The notes under the pieces: model-generated
What the model was told of the DNA's origin: nothing
The model's database searches: none
What the model saw: the letters and a program-made list of their open reading frames with translations, nothing else
DNA from: Trematomus loennbergii
Lineage: Eukaryota > Chordata > Actinopteri > Perciformes > Nototheniidae
Assembly (NCBI GenBank): GCA_012861695.1
Contig: JAAOOA010000027.1
Span: 19,716,280-19,780,279 of the forward strand
Length of the DNA: 64,000 nt
Reading direction: 5' to 3'
In this document: positions 1 through 21,202 of the stretch, in pieces
Layout: the number at the start of each line of letters is the position of its first letter
Numbering within the stretch: position 1 is the stretch's first letter
Position numbers and translations under genes: made by a program

Positions 1-152
1 TTCATTAGAACAACGCAGTCTTTGCTCCTGAATACAAATAATAAAAACGGCACCGCGCAAGTCATCCAAGGGTCAGGTGGAACTTTATTCTCTGACTATT
101 TACACGTTTTTCAAATATGCGTGTGTGTGTTTGTAGTTGTGGTGTGCAGCAG

Positions 153-8407
<8,255 letters not shown>

Positions 8408-8430
8408 CACACACACACACACACACACCA

Positions 8431-8468
<38 letters not shown>

Positions 8469-8487
8469 ACACACACACACACACACA

Positions 8488-8524
<37 letters not shown>
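8408..8524 (+). repeat. (CA)n microsatellite at the start of the mapk8ip3 3'UTR
   Basis: An interrupted CA repeat begins immediately after the TGA at 8405-8407. In the shifted frame created by the missing base at 8369 it would be translated as a Thr-His run. Confidence 0.96.
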
Positions 8525-8527
<3 letters not shown>

Positions 8528-9620
8528 CCTCCTCCTGCCCCCTAAAGCTTCCAGCCACCCTTGTAATTATCCCATGTCATGTAAAAGTCCCCCTTTGGCT
8601 CTAAAACGACCCTCCAAGCCGTGTATTGTAACTATTATCTCCCCTCCTGCCCCGTCACCTTGTAACTTTAATGCCTTGTAAGTACCTCCTCTGATCTAGT
8701 AATCTGCCTGTTTCTGCCCCCCCCCCCCCGGGCATTGTTACTATCTTCATGAGCCTTGTAACCCAGCCTCATAACTACCTCCCTTATATTCACCCTTTGA
8801 GCACACTGTATCTCCTCCTATATTGACCTCAATTGTCCTGCATCTGCCCCAAAAGTTACTCCCCCTCCTCTTCTTCCTCCACTTAGTTTCTCATATGTAA
8901 AGCGTCCACCTCGTCTTAAAGCAAAAGCCCAGAGCCCCAACATGTATCAATTGTACCAACAAATAAACAGCAGGCACAGAAATGTGAATTTGTCTGGTTT
9001 TAATAAAGCCAAGTATCAATTAGTGATAATCCACGTTTTTAGATGGATGCAGTTGTCGGGTTTTTAAGGATTGACACTCTTTGTCAAATTGAAATCCAAT
9101 GAGGCAGCAAACTCTTCAAGATTGTAGTGGATGTCCAGAGTTTCATATTTTATGACGAAAATGAAACTAATAGAAAGTCTAAATTACGACTTTATTGTCT
9201 GGGCTTTTTTGGCTGCTACCCTAAAATATTTTGCATCCAATCACGTCTATTTAGAGTCTTGAAAAAAGGCGCTTGCTCATTTTATACCCTGATAAAAATG
9301 TAAAAACCCCCATGAGGATATAAATAACTTATTTTGCGAGGAAATATCTGGTGCCTGATGTAAATTAAAGAGTTGTCGTTAAGCCAGGGGAAGGGGCGGT
9401 GCTTAATGTGTGGAGGGTCTCTCATCTGACTGGCTGTTGATCAGGCGGTTCGTTGTAAAGCAGGTGAACAGTGATGTCCTCATTACGTGTTCAGGGATCA
9501 TTGTAAAAGACATTCTGAAGCCCATCCTTTTTGTTCAGTATGGAAATTCATGCATTGATCTCCATTTGTGTGGATTAAATATTAAACATATGTGTGCTGA
9601 AAAAAACGTATGAGTGATGT
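8408..9620 (+). other. mapk8ip3: probable 3'UTR of mapk8ip3
   Basis: No coding exon was recognised. The stretch starts with a CA repeat right after the stop codon and continues C/T-rich. AATAAA polyadenylation signals lie at 8962-8967 and 9002-9007, so the transcript probably ends around 9020. The remainder to 9620 is anonymous AT-rich sequence. Confidence 0.5.
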
Positions 9621-9682
9621 GTGTTTACTTTTCAAACACAGAAACAAAAACTGGCCACACATTTTTTTAAAGAGTTTCTTTC

Positions 9683-11297
9683 TTTATTGTTGATTATTAC
9701 AATACAAACCCATACAGCATTATGGGATTTTAAAAAAAGCAGCTTTTGGAGAACTTTATAAAAACAAATATTATTTTATTTGGAAACTTAGCCTGATACA
9801 CGATTACATATATTACAAAATAAAGCTCCTTTTGAAACTTGTAACATTCAAGTAGTCCCACCCCTAGAGAGCCTGAATTTAAAAAGTACAATACAATTCC
9901 TGTGTGAAGGAAGGCATTCATTGTGTAGGGTCATTCCTCCCATGGGGTTGGGATTTGTATTGCAAGTACCATTACCAGAGCACCGTGAATAAGAAAAGAT
10001 TCTGCTGATTTGAACAACAATAAAATACTTTGCACATCACCTGTATACTCACGGATAAAGTTTCCTGTATTTTCTAAATAAATTAACCTTTAATGTTGAT
10101 TAAAATGCAGCCATTTACTTGTCATTCCCTGATGCGTTGCCCATAATGAACATTTATGAATCGAGACATTTTATTGCTCCACATTCATAGCTTATTGCTT
10201 AAGAAACGTAAACACGAGTTTGTGTTCTAGACAAAACAAAGAAAACTGTAACGGAAGCAGACAAAGAATTATTGGACACTTGATTATATATAAAGCCCTT
10301 TTACCTTAGAAATATAGTCAAGATTGATATCAAATTAATGTTAACCCTTAGATGCATAAGTGGGTCTTTTTTGACCCGGTGAGGTGGTTTTCTTGAAGTA
10401 TCTTTGTAATTACATTTTCATATTCCAGCTATTCCTCAAAAAACATGTTTTGGATATCATGCCATTCAAATTTTAAATTTAAATTTTAAGAAATTGTAGT
10501 TTTTGTATTACTACCCCAAGCTTCCATAAGTGGGTCAAAAATGACCCGCATGCATTTTCTGTGGAATCCTCTGGGAACCTTTGATTCTTATCACCTGTTG
10601 CTGTCAGGAATACATTCCCTGTAGAACACACAGACTACATCACACGTGACACCTCTCAGGAAGATTATTTTACACAGCAAGATCTGATACCTGTCAGTAT
10701 AATAATAATACATTATATTTGTATAGGGCTTTTCAAGGACTCAAAATCGCTTTACAATATAAGGGAAGGTTAGGGTGGGGGGTATCGGACTATCAAACTT
10801 GATCAACCGGCATGGATTGATGGGGGGTGGGCTATGAGTAGACAAGAGGAGAAGAGATGAGTTTTGAAAAGGGACTGGAATACTGTGAGGGTCTCAGAAT
10901 AGCGGAGATCTTTGGGACAATATGTTCAAAACGTTTTTTTTCAAAATGTAAAAAAAAATTATAAATTTATAAATAGTGAAAAATTAAATATAAAATATTT
11001 CTAGTGTGAACCAAAATATAATACTAAATATTATACAAGTGCTTTTTCTTAACCAAAATGACAAAATTGGCATAAAAACATATATTATTCTAATACGGGT
11101 CCTTTTTAACCCACTTATGGAAGAGTGTAGGGTCCAGTCACTCGTGCATCTAAGGGTTAATAAAAAGATCCATCCATGACACCTCGTCTCCCTTGGGTCT
11201 ACAAGCTACTAAAGCCAAATAAGATTGATCTGAGGTACGATGGGATCTTGCATAAAGCTTTGTGTCAGCAGCAGGACGGTGTAATCTCAGCAGGGCT
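9683..11297 (-). other. nme3: probable 3'UTR and downstream region of nme3
   Basis: No coding exon was seen between the nme3 stop (11298) and mapk8ip3. A minus-strand AATAAA (TTTATT at 9683-9688) is a candidate polyadenylation signal. If it is used, the 820-bp piggyBac-like MITE is part of the 3'UTR. An earlier cleavage site cannot be excluded. Confidence 0.35.
10341..11160. mobile_element. piggyBac-like MITE with TTAA ends
   Basis: 820 bp with TTAA on both sides and terminal inverted repeats CCCTTAGATGCA / TGCATCTAAGGG, the form expected of piggyBac elements. A subterminal motif, cataagtgggtc followed by T/A-rich sequence and gaccc, occurs near 10354, near 10527 and inverted near 11100. A fish repeat with the string atagggcttttcaagg lies inside near 10720. 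There is no transposase frame. It sits downstream of the nme3 stop, possibly within its 3'UTR. Confidence 0.8.
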
Positions 11298-14200
11298 TCA
11301 GTAGATCCAGCGGCTGCTGCTGTCCTCCCAGCAGTGCAGCTCGTTGTGTCGAAACCACAGAGAGATTTCCCTCTGAGCGCTCGGCACCGAGTCGCTGCCG
11401 TGGATCACGTTCCTGCAGAGCAGAGGAAACAGAAACAGGTTCGGGACATGTGTGATATACACAGTGATAAATGTTAAGGCCTAACAAGTTTATAATAAAT
11501 ACAATTGTAATTTTTTTACTGTTCATAAAGCCTGCATAAAACAACAACATAAGAGCACGGTGCAAAGTATCTAGATGCGCAGGGATGACGTATCTTTGTA
11601 GGCCGACCCGGAAGTAAGCTGCGCATGGGTTCGCTCGACAAAAAAGCAATGAGATTTCTCCATAGGATTTTGGAATATTGTAAAAAATAAGATCTGTGGA
11701 CGAACCTGTTTAATAATAAGATAAACGTTTTGTTCAGCCGGATGATCTCCACATGTCTACCCTACTTTTATAATTTTCGAATCATAAATCTAATCGCCAG
11801 AAGCAAAATGCTAACATTATGCTATAAACGAACTACAGCAGGGTCGCACGACTTCCACGTCACGCCAACTTAAGATCCATATTCAAAAATACAGATTCAA
11901 AATTGTACAAGTTGAAGCGTTTGTTTGGTTCGGCGTAATGACGTACAACGTCCTCGACAACTTCTGTAGTCCTATTCAGCCACTTGTTAACAACCATCGT
12001 TTTTCAGACACGTAAACTCTTCAAAAATCACCAGTGGGGTCTACATGTCGTAGAACAAAACGTGATCCGTCTCTTGAATTTGTGTCAACCACAGACCTTA
12101 TTTCTAGCTATTTTAAAATTATAAAATTATAAAATGCTAACTCACTTCCGGGTTTTAGGACTCGTTCCTGCACCACAAACTGTATTTTCCTCACGGCAGA
12201 CACACATTAATAACATCCGCTGGTGCATCATAAATATGTCGTATAGTGTAAGTGCAGTTGGATTCTCTTGATGCCCGGTCGTCTTTTCCTAAGTCCTTTT
12301 GAATTCTCCTAACCACCATTCTTTAACCCTGTGATGTTTCACACAGAGGTCAAGGATTAGTAGTTAGGAAAAGACGATGGAGGAGCTGATTTTTGGACAA
12401 TTTGACAGCATCGCTGTTCTTCTTACCGTCCCACTTCCACGCAGTAATCTCCTCGGATGGTTCCAGGCAGAGAGTCAGCGGGGTTGGTCTCTCCAAGCAT
12501 CTTACGTGCCGTCTTGACCACGTCCAAACCCTCCCACACCTGAACACACACGGAAATGTACGTGACTACATGCTGAATAAAATCACACTCATGTATGGGG
12601 ACGGATGAGACAAACACTGAAACACAAACACTACTATTTTGCAAATACAAATAACTCAAAGGAGCTTTATTTTCTAAATGTGAACCATGACTTATTATGC
12701 AACTTTTAAGCCAAATCAAAAGCCTTCTGAACATCTGTAAGCCTTTAGTGTGGTGTGTAAATTAGGTGTACAGTATGGGGGGGAATCTCACCATGGCTAC
12801 GATTGGTCCAGAGTTCATGTAGCTCACCAGCTCTGTGAAGAACGGTTTGCTCCTCAGGTCCTTGTAGTGTTCCTTCAGGAGGTCCTCTGACGCCTGGCAC
12901 ACAAAACAGACACATGATCAAATAAACATAAAAACGATCCTTCATTTATTTCATTATCATTCATGTTTGTTGATTTATGATTTATGAAGCCCTCAGAGAC
13001 AAATGTGTTTTGTGATATTGGGCTATAAAAATATTTGAATATATAAAAATATTATATCAATTTGAATTGAATTGAATAATGTTTTAAAGTGAGTATGAAA
13101 AGGCTTTTGATACCTGCACTAGTTTGAGGCCCACCAGTTTAACCCTTTCTTCTCAAAGCGTTGTGTGATTTCCCCCACCAGTTTCCGCTGCACGCCATCT
13201 GGCTTCACGGCGATGAAGGTGCGCTCGCTCACACCGGTCAAGGCTGGAACCAGAGATAAAGTGCGGCAAAGGTTTGATGAAAGCAAACCAGTGAACGACA
13301 ACGCCCACCACACACAACCTGGAGAAGCTGGCATGCACCTCGGTAAGGATGGAACATTATGGAATAGTATTTAATAGTGGATTATAATTTTAAAATATAT
13401 TTTATCCATCAGAAAAGGCACTAAAATCTAATGGAAAGAGGCGTGTCCTTCTCTCCTGGTGTAGTTATACAATTCTGCATTGATTTGGACTCATAAGCTC
13501 ATGATATGGAAGTTATTGAAATACATTTTTTGTTTTTTAGAAGTGTGTTGTCCAGTGTAGTGGTACAATGCTGCATTGATTTGGAGCGACTGGTTCAAAT
13601 TAAATGAAGACCTTTCATTAAATAGAAATGTAGATTTTTCATTAGTTAAGAACAATTTTCATTCAAATATTCATATAAAAACAGGATACGGACTAAAATC
13701 AAATATTAGGATTTGTCTTTTGTACTTTCAATTGTACTTGTCAGATCTGGCATGGATTTGTAGTCACTGGCTCACATGACATGGAAGCTTATTTAACTGT
13801 GATCTTTGATTGAAATATTTTCATGACTCATCAGCAAACAAAAAATATGAGCCAAAAAGACACATAATTATACTTTATGCATAATATTAATTAACATTGG
13901 GAAGTTAGCACAGAGGTACTGGTTTTGTGTAATTCAAAAATAACTCTATTGATGCTTCCCAAGTGAAACCCTGATGGGGGTGAGGATTTGAACTAGCCGT
14001 CCTCTGTGGAAAAATATCTGGCTGATATCCAATCTGAAACTAACTTTAGAGTGCAGACATTAGTGTCTAATCCACTTCAAGACAGTCAGTGTTACACGCA
14101 GACTGTACATATAACGGTTACACGGCATATGTTTTGCTGCAGACTCTGGATACACACATGCAGCAGTGCACACACAGGTTAGAAGTAAAAACAACTAATA

Positions 14201-14923
14201 GAAAAACTACATATGTCCTCACAAATGTCATGTCATTTTAGATCAACAGCGTCTCAAATATTACTTTCAAGTCTTCCCTAGCAGTCCCCTCACTGTTAGT
14301 CACACAACAAGCAGAGTGTATTTACCCTGCATTTTGACAGTTTCTGCAGAAAACCCCTCACTCACAGCACGCGTAAATCTCTGTCATTTTAACCTATAAT
14401 GCGTCTCACCAGATTCTTTAATCCGTGCATGTTTAACCACGAAATCGTCCAGTTCATGCAGATCTTCTCTTTGACCTTTTCCTCGGCCCCATGGCAGTGC
14501 AGCAGCCCGTCAGCAGCGCACTGTCACCGGGGATAATTATAGGATCAGGAACTCTACAGGAGACACATGGACCACTACCGGTATGAGTCAAAAGTAGCCA
14601 CGACTCACGAGTGAAGCTAAAGTAGCTAACAGTAGCTCACACTGTTAATAGTTCAACTCCAAAGCCCAGCGACCTTACTCTTTAATTTTAACACACAGTT
14701 AGTTACAAAAAAAGTTAGTGAAGGTTTCATGACTTGTTTCACCAGTTAGCTTCGTGTAGCTAGCAGTCTGTCCGGGGAGTTAGCATCTCCTGCAGAGTGG
14801 AAACTGTGAGCAACTGTGGAAGTTAAACTGAATGACAATGAATAAAACATAAACAAATAAACAGATATATCACCAACCTGTCTGGAGGAAGTAGGAGAAT
14901 ACGGACAGAAACAGGCAGATCAT
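11298..14923 (-). CDS. nme3: nucleoside diphosphate kinase 3
   Basis: Transfers the gamma-phosphate between nucleoside triphosphates and diphosphates. Exons in transcript order: 14923-14878, 13243-13114, 12893-12792, 12539-12427, 11412-11298; about 168 residues, as in human NME3 (169). The N-terminus starts [15 protein letters not shown], the hydrophobic anchor typical of NME3 and absent from NME1/2. Then follow [14 protein letters not shown] (NDPK start), GTIRGDYC and NVIHGSDSV, which contains the phosphorylated catalytic His. The C-terminus ends SSRWIY then TGA. Exon 2 is one base short at about 13141 (GGGTTAAACTGG): the literal frame stops early, while adding a base restores the family frame and the phase of exon 3. 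It is convergent with mapk8ip3, and the same neighbours occur in human 16p13.3. Confidence 0.94.
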
Positions 14924-15060
14924 TGTTGAAGCTGGACGGAGAGTTTCTCTGAAGAAGAAGGAAGACAGACAGAAGGACAGAGCGCGGGCACGTAGCTGCT
15001 CAAAGCGCGGGCACGTGTGTAATCAGTCTCACGAGTAGCAAAACATATGCAAATCTGTCC
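14924..15060 (-). promoter_or_regulatory. nme3: nme3 5'UTR/promoter with duplicated GC-rich module and octamer
   Basis: Upstream of the nme3 start, a 13-bp string agcgcgggcacgt occurs twice (14981-14993 and 15004-15016), 23 bp apart. The second copy contains a CACGTG E-box (15012-15017). A perfect octamer ATGCAAAT lies at 15047-15054. The motifs are seen directly; promoter function is inferred from position. Confidence 0.5.
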
Positions 15061-15757
15061 ATTGCGCGAAAATTAAGAAGAAAAAAAAATACAATAAAAA
15101 AGGCAGTTTTTTCTAGTCTAAAAGTTGCTATGGTTTTTTTTATATTTCATGACATGCATGCATTACTTTTTATGAGAAATGTATTATAAATACATGGCTT
15201 TTCATGACAATTATATTTTAACTTTTTCAAATATTGTTATAGCATACCATGCTCTGACTTTTAATGACATTTTTAATGAAATGTCTGTATAACATTATAT
15301 CCTATGACTTTTTGTCATCATTTTTTATGACACCACCACCACTGCCGCCTATTGTTGTAAGGTGAGGCTCAGGGTAGCAGGGAAAGTTTGCTGGAAAAAA
15401 GGCAATACAAGTTATCCAGTTATTATATCTTAGCATGTTATAATTTAACTCAAACATCATTTGACTGAAATCACCCTAATGAAGTACTCTAGGAGTCTAG
15501 GTAGTCTACCATGCAGGAACAAATACATCAAACAACACTTTCCATCTTATCTTTAATAATTCATATTTATCATATTACACAGTTACATTACACACAGAGA
15601 GCCTGCTTCAGATGTAGATAGAACTTCTTTGAGTCCAGGATTCGTCAGAACATTTAGGCGAGGTCTCCCAGTGTACTTTGACAGAGGAAGTTATGACTTA
15701 TTTCAAATCTCATTGGTCCATAATGTCCAAGATTTTCATCTTTAGAAACCACGAGCA
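15061..15757. other. intergenic region between nme3 and mrps34
   Basis: AT-rich, with no coding exon recognised. Part of it is probably the mrps34 3'UTR; a minus-strand ATTAAA-type signal is near 15553. Nothing else was noted. Confidence 0.5.
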
Positions 15758-16916
15758 TCACACCGGTGTTCCCTCTTTCCTCTGCGCTGCTTTTTCCTGT
15801 TCGCGGAAATAGTCTTTGTTGAGCAGGACGTCCCTCCGTGAGGGCAGGGCCGGCTCCTCGGTGGCAGCGCTGCCGTGTGCCTTCTTGAACTGAGCCAGCA
15901 TCATGGCGCGCAGCAGCGGAGGATACGGGACGTAACGCACCGGGGGCTCAGGCAGCGGCTCGAACTCCTTAAACTGCTGCTCCATATGTTTGGGAATCAG
16001 GCGCCAGTCGTGGTATATCGCCTTGTCCACCTCCTTGACCTCGCTCTCCTGTTTCCCTGCCGAGCACAAAATACAACAAATGTACTACATGCAGTTTGGT
16101 AAGAGAATAATAAGTTTACTGTTACATATACAATTATTTGTATCATTAATACTGATATACTTTAAAGATGGCGCCATAAAAATGCACCATGCAAATGGTA
16201 GTCAAGCCGGAAAAGTCATTTTCTACTTTTCAGAATTATTCAAAAATAAAGTTTAAATTTAAAAAAAAATACAATCAGGGACACAATAAGGACACTATAA
16301 ATACTACAGAAATACAAAAATACTGATAAAAAAGAAAAATATGAGTAAAAGCAAAACATTTTTTAACATTCACAAATAAAATGAGCTAATAAAATGCAAA
16401 TACAAAATACTGTCGCTGTTTAAAATGGAATAAACGGGGTATAATTTTACCTTTTTGGGTGAGGATCCCCCAGGCTTTGCCATGATCCATGTTCTAGGAA
16501 GCACACAAACCAGGAGTCATTTTGTTACAGGTATCCGATCAAACCCCATGTGTGCCCAACACTCAACACAGCAGTGCATGAATGTGTCTCCCTCTCACCT
16601 CAGCTGTGTAGTCCACCTTGACCTTAGTGATCTGCCAGTAGCCGGGCTCTGGATCTTGCTCCAGCCAGGACTTTCGGGTGAACATTCGGCCCACCCCGAA
16701 CATCCTCATGCCGGCCAGCAGTGAGAAGAGGCGAGTCTCCCTGCGGACGTCCTGCCAGGCCAGCACTGGCAGCATCTTCCCGGTGTGAGGCCTCCTCAGG
16801 GTCTCGTAGTCCAGGGCGTACTTCTGAGACTCCCTGGGTCGGGACTTCAGCTCTCGGTACGCCCGGATCTTCCGAGCCATCTCCGCTATGAGGCGAAGTT
16901 GCTTTTTCTTCACCAT
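15758..16916 (-). CDS. mrps34: mitochondrial small ribosomal subunit protein mS34
   Basis: Metazoan-specific protein of the mitochondrial 28S subunit. Three coding exons: 16916-16599, 16493-16451, 16056-15758, giving 219 residues (human 218) with all phases intact. The start is ATG 16916-16914, encoding [20 protein letters not shown]. Family landmarks are [50 protein letters not shown] and [11 protein letters not shown]; the protein ends KEGTPV, as in human. An upstream acceptor (exon from 16974) and a donor at 18115-18114 define a 5'UTR intron of about 1.1 kb that contains an hAT-like MITE. Neighbour order matches human. Confidence 0.96.
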
Positions 16917-17044
16917 GACTGCCTGGTGCTCAGCAGCTTCTACAGGAAACCCTCACTGATACACAGTGTTTATCCTGGAAGAGATTAAAGAGAGTTATGT
17001 AGCTTTACATCTGAACTGTGCACGGGTTAGGGGCCTAAAACGTT

Positions 17045-17562
17045 CAGTGGTGGGAAAAGTACCCAGATCCTTTCCTTAAGTAAAAGTAGAAATATTAGAG
17101 TCTTAAAATAATCCATTGCAAGTAAAAGTCGAGAGTTCAAAATGTTACTTAAGTAAAAGTAAAGTATTATCAGAAAAAATGAACTTATGTTTCAAAAGTA
17201 AAATTACTCAGCTTGCAGTTTCTTTTGAAAGTGTTATATTATTATAGAATATATATTATCCTATTTTTAAACTACAAATACACAGTATTTGTAATGTTTT
17301 AATTTGTAATTGTAGAACACACTACTACTTTACTACTGTAAAGTAATGAGTGTATGTGTATGTATATCTTATAAACACCTCGTGTTATTTGTGTAAAATT
17401 AAGTGTCAAATAAATGTAATGCCATAAAAAGTACAATATTTCCCTTGGAATTCTAGTAGAGTAGAAGTACAAAGTAGCAGAGAATGGAAATACTCAAGGA
17501 AAGTACCGTAACATTTTACTAATGTACAGCACTTGAGTAAAAGTAGTTACTTTACACCACTG
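17045..17562. mobile_element. hAT-like MITE (CAGTGGTG...CACCACTG family)
   Basis: 518 bp with inverted ends cagtggtggga / tttacaccactg and internal AAGTAAAAGTA repeats. This is a very common fish repeat. Related copies lie at 43219-43744 and 54734-55198, and degraded stretches near 25820-26070 and 31190-31780. No clear target duplication was found here. It lies in the mrps34 5'UTR intron. Confidence 0.75.
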
Positions 17563-18114
17563 AAAAAGGTATGTGGGTCCCAGGGCCAGACAGTTTGAAG
17601 TCACTGTTACCTTACTGGGAAGTCAACTATATGAGCACAAAAGGATGCATAATGACCAAAGACCCACAACAAATACAAAACTATCTAATAAAAAGTTGTT
17701 AAACTACCACGTAGAGATGCAAAATAATCAAAACAAGACAATAAACTACCATAGAGAAACGTAAATGACCAAACAGAGATGCAAAACGACCAGAAAAATG
17801 TGGATCTTGTTCTAACATTAGGAGCTTTAGGGACCCATTAACTGTCTTTGCCCGGGGGCCTTTTGTGTAATTATCCGTCAATGATCTAACAGAAGCAGCT
17901 ATTTGGTTACAGAAGAAAGTAATTCATGTAAGCCTGCCAGCATGGATCATCAGAGGAGAGAATAACATGTCCAGTCCTGATGCTAACTGTCTGTTAGCTA
18001 GCGTTAGATGCTAAGAACACTTCCTAAAATCCTTTACTACTCTGACACACACAGACCTATTGTCGAACTATTGATACCGTTTATAATTTGCAAATAATAT
18101 GGAGTTATAAGTAC

Positions 18115-18260
18115 CTGAATGTCCCTGATGAAAAGGACCAATGCGACTTGACCTCCGCAAGCAATGTACACAACTTCCGCTCACTCGGTCCGCCCGCTAA
18201 GAGTTCCCCATAAACTGACTGCATTTTGTTCCGCATGCGGGACATTTTTAGTAGAAGACT
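18115..18260 (-). promoter_or_regulatory. mrps34: mrps34 first noncoding exon and promoter region
   Basis: A minus-strand donor (CAG then GTACTTATA) ends a noncoding exon at 18115. Just upstream is acttccgc (18173-18180), on the gene strand GCGGAAGT, an ETS/GABPA-type site. Such sites are common in promoters of nuclear genes for mitochondrial ribosomal proteins. The exact transcription start is not determinable. Confidence 0.5.
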
Positions 18261-18384
18261 TTAGGAAGAAACATTAATCATTGAACTGAAGGAATAATGG
18301 AGAAATAACCGGTGCAGATATTTTAGATAACATTTTATAATTAAAAAAGATTTACTACAAATGTCTAAATTCAAGTATTATAAT

Positions 18385-18482
18385 TAATAAAATATAATAA
18401 TAATATATATATATTATTATATTATATATATAATTATTATTATATATAATAATATATAATATAATTATAATAAGTATTATAA
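18385..18482. repeat. AT-rich palindromic tract
   Basis: About 100 bases made almost wholly of A and T, with TATTAT/ATAATA units that can fold back. No gene signal. Confidence 0.7.
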
Positions 18483-18710
18483 TTGTCTAAGTACAAAGTT
18501 CTACTTGGTTTAAATGCAGTGTCCAACATATTATTACTACAGTAAATAATAGTTGTACTTTTGGCCTTTGTATTTTTAATCAGATTTAAACTTGATGTGG
18601 ATTACAAACTGTGGACTTCAAGAAAGTGTCTCCGGGATGCGTTTAACTAATTTAGAAAACGTATTTTACATGGACACTTGGCACTGTTGTGAAAGTGAAC
18701 CAATACACTT

Positions 18711-21202
18711 TTTATTTTGACAACACGATACAACAAAGATTGTCATTTGTAATTCTGATGTGTATATCAATCAACTGGTGGTCCAATCCCAGGTCAATTT
18801 TCTTACCTTTTTCTACTACACTTGAGTAACAGCAATATTGTATGTAAAATGAAAAGTAAAAAAAGAAATACAACATTTTTCGTTGATCATAAGACTTTGA
18901 CATCTAGAAATAAACATTTCCCATGGTAGATAATAACAACATCCAGTTCTTTGTGCATATTTAGCATTCATTTTTATTTTCAGCTGAAAATCATGCTGAT
19001 AAGTTATACAGAAAAAAGGCAAGTAAAGGCCTTCACATACAGTATAATTAATATGACATGGTATAGAAGACACACGTAGAATTTTACTATTTACAGTACA
19101 ACAGTAGGAAAAAGTGCTTAGATGCATCAATGTGAAGACCAATACTGTGAAATAAAACAAAAATATACATCTTTTTGATTACAACTAACCTCTTTGTAGT
19201 TACATTAGTAGATCTATAGTTACATCTGATAAATCAGACAGACTTAAGTGCGTCATGTCACACTACTCGTGATTAATGATCGTGGTCCTCTCACTGCTGT
19301 TGTTTGTGTCAGAGCCTCCATCATAACATCCTAAAACACAGTCCTTCAGAAAACCATTATCCATAAGAGGCTGGTATTGCATAGTACCTTCATTCTTTGT
19401 GTACGTCCACTCAAACCAGGACCTCATCGGACTGATCAACGACAGGTGACTGAGGCAGTAGTTGGCAGACTGTAGCTTCAACGCCTCGGTCAAATACTAT
19501 TTAAATACTTATATTTGTATGTGTGAGTCCACAAAAGCTACAATGATTATTTACATATTTGACTCAAGGGTAACAATCCCCTTCTCAGTTATTCATGTCT
19601 AGAAACACTTGAATTGATCACAACTAACCCCCCCGCAGGCTTGAAAGGCGGCTGTAAAATGTTTGCATTTCACAATCAAAGCATCCAAAGATTGGCTGAA
19701 AACCACTCTTTCAGCATAATAAACATCTCTACTGCTCTTTCATGTGATCAATACATTCTAAAAGGGGATAGTAACTGTGACAACATATGTCTCAATCCCA
19801 CCTTTAGTTGGAATTGTGATTGTCACCAGACAGTGGCCCAATACAGACACTGTTTTTTTAGTTATAATCAAAAATATATAATATTGTCAGACACACAAAG
19901 AGAGCTAAAACCTCAATATAACGGTGCAGGAGCTGTGTGGGAAGTTTTCTATTGTTATGGATTCATTAATCATTAGAATTTTGTTTGTGTGGACCACATT
20001 TCCCATTAATGGGGAAACAGGGAACTTTGTTCAGCCACATTTTAGGCCAACAGGGTCTGAGTGTTTCCTACTAAAATGATTTATAATAGAGTATGACCTT
20101 AATTACTTACAGTCAAGAAGAGTTGGTAAAGGACGTGAAGGGACAAGGCCAAAAGAACACACTTGCATAAACAGATCAGTACGAAACTGCTTATAATCAC
20201 AGACTTTTTCAATGAAAGAAACTTACTTTTCAAAAAAGGTCTAAATAACCTATAAGGAGAAAGAGCCATGAGAACCTACCTTAAATGTGCGTATCTTATG
20301 AGTGGCATTCTGTCTCATAATCAGATTGAAAGGAGCTACACTTATTATGTATACAGCTTATATCTTTTAGAAAAGAGGAAAAATAACACCTAGCATGAGA
20401 ATACAACAGGAGACTTACAAAAGCTGGTGACGGATGGATGTTGCCAAAAGTGTAACAAATATTTAAATTGTAACATGAACTAGATCATTAGAAAGAGGAA
20501 TCATGTGTGTATGGGTTGATTGGAGATGATTGATGCCCCTTTTTGGAGCGCTAACAGCTATAAAATACATTCGGGTTCTTGAACCTACATTAAACATTTC
20601 TTAAGTTTTTGATCTGTCTTAACATTTTGGACAGTTTTACCTTTAGCGCTGAAACATGAGGGTAAGTAATAAAAAATCCTCTATGACCTAAAGTGTGTCT
20701 CTCCACTTTGATTTGGCAATCTAACAAAAAACTGCAGATGCCAGTAAAACATGTAACAGATGACTTGGATAATGCATTGGTAGCATTGAGAACAACATAC
20801 ATAATTGCATACATGTGAAAATATACAGTCTTTTTTTAAACCCTCTTTTTTTGTGCAAATATACCATGATGACCACCAAAATGTGGCCATACTTGACTTC
20901 AGTGTTACACTGTAGTCGGTTCCTGCACTCCTCATACATGAATGGCAACAACGTATGCTAGCTAACGAAATAACACCACACCTTTTCACGTATTACTGAA
21001 GCTGGTTTGGATAATAACGAGCATGGAGACATCTGAACGGCGTGAAGGAAGATCACAGTAAGATCGTGCGGGCAGAGATACCGCCGTCACAGCTTTCCAC
21101 CTACGTACCGCTCCGATCCTTTCTTCAGATGTTGAGGAAAGCTGGAGGCAGGCAGGAAACACTCAGCCAGTGTTTAAGGAGAGGTAGGAGTCGAGCCGTC
21201 CA
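18711..21202 (-). other. spsb3: spsb3 3'UTR candidate and mrps34-spsb3 interval
   Basis: No exon was recognised. In human EME2 lies in this interval; none of its motifs were seen. A minus-strand AATAAA (TTTATT 18711-18716) could end a long spsb3 3'UTR of about 2.5 kb. The open frames here look random. Confidence 0.35.

Noticed and set aside
19614..19976. 120-codon plus-strand frame with several Cys
   Set aside because: No recognisable domain, AT-rich composition and no splice or promoter context. It probably arises by chance in the spsb3 downstream region.
16917..21202. Search for an EME2 gene between mrps34 and spsb3
   Set aside because: No nuclease-like motif or plausible exon chain was seen on either strand by eye; only a MITE and AT-rich DNA.
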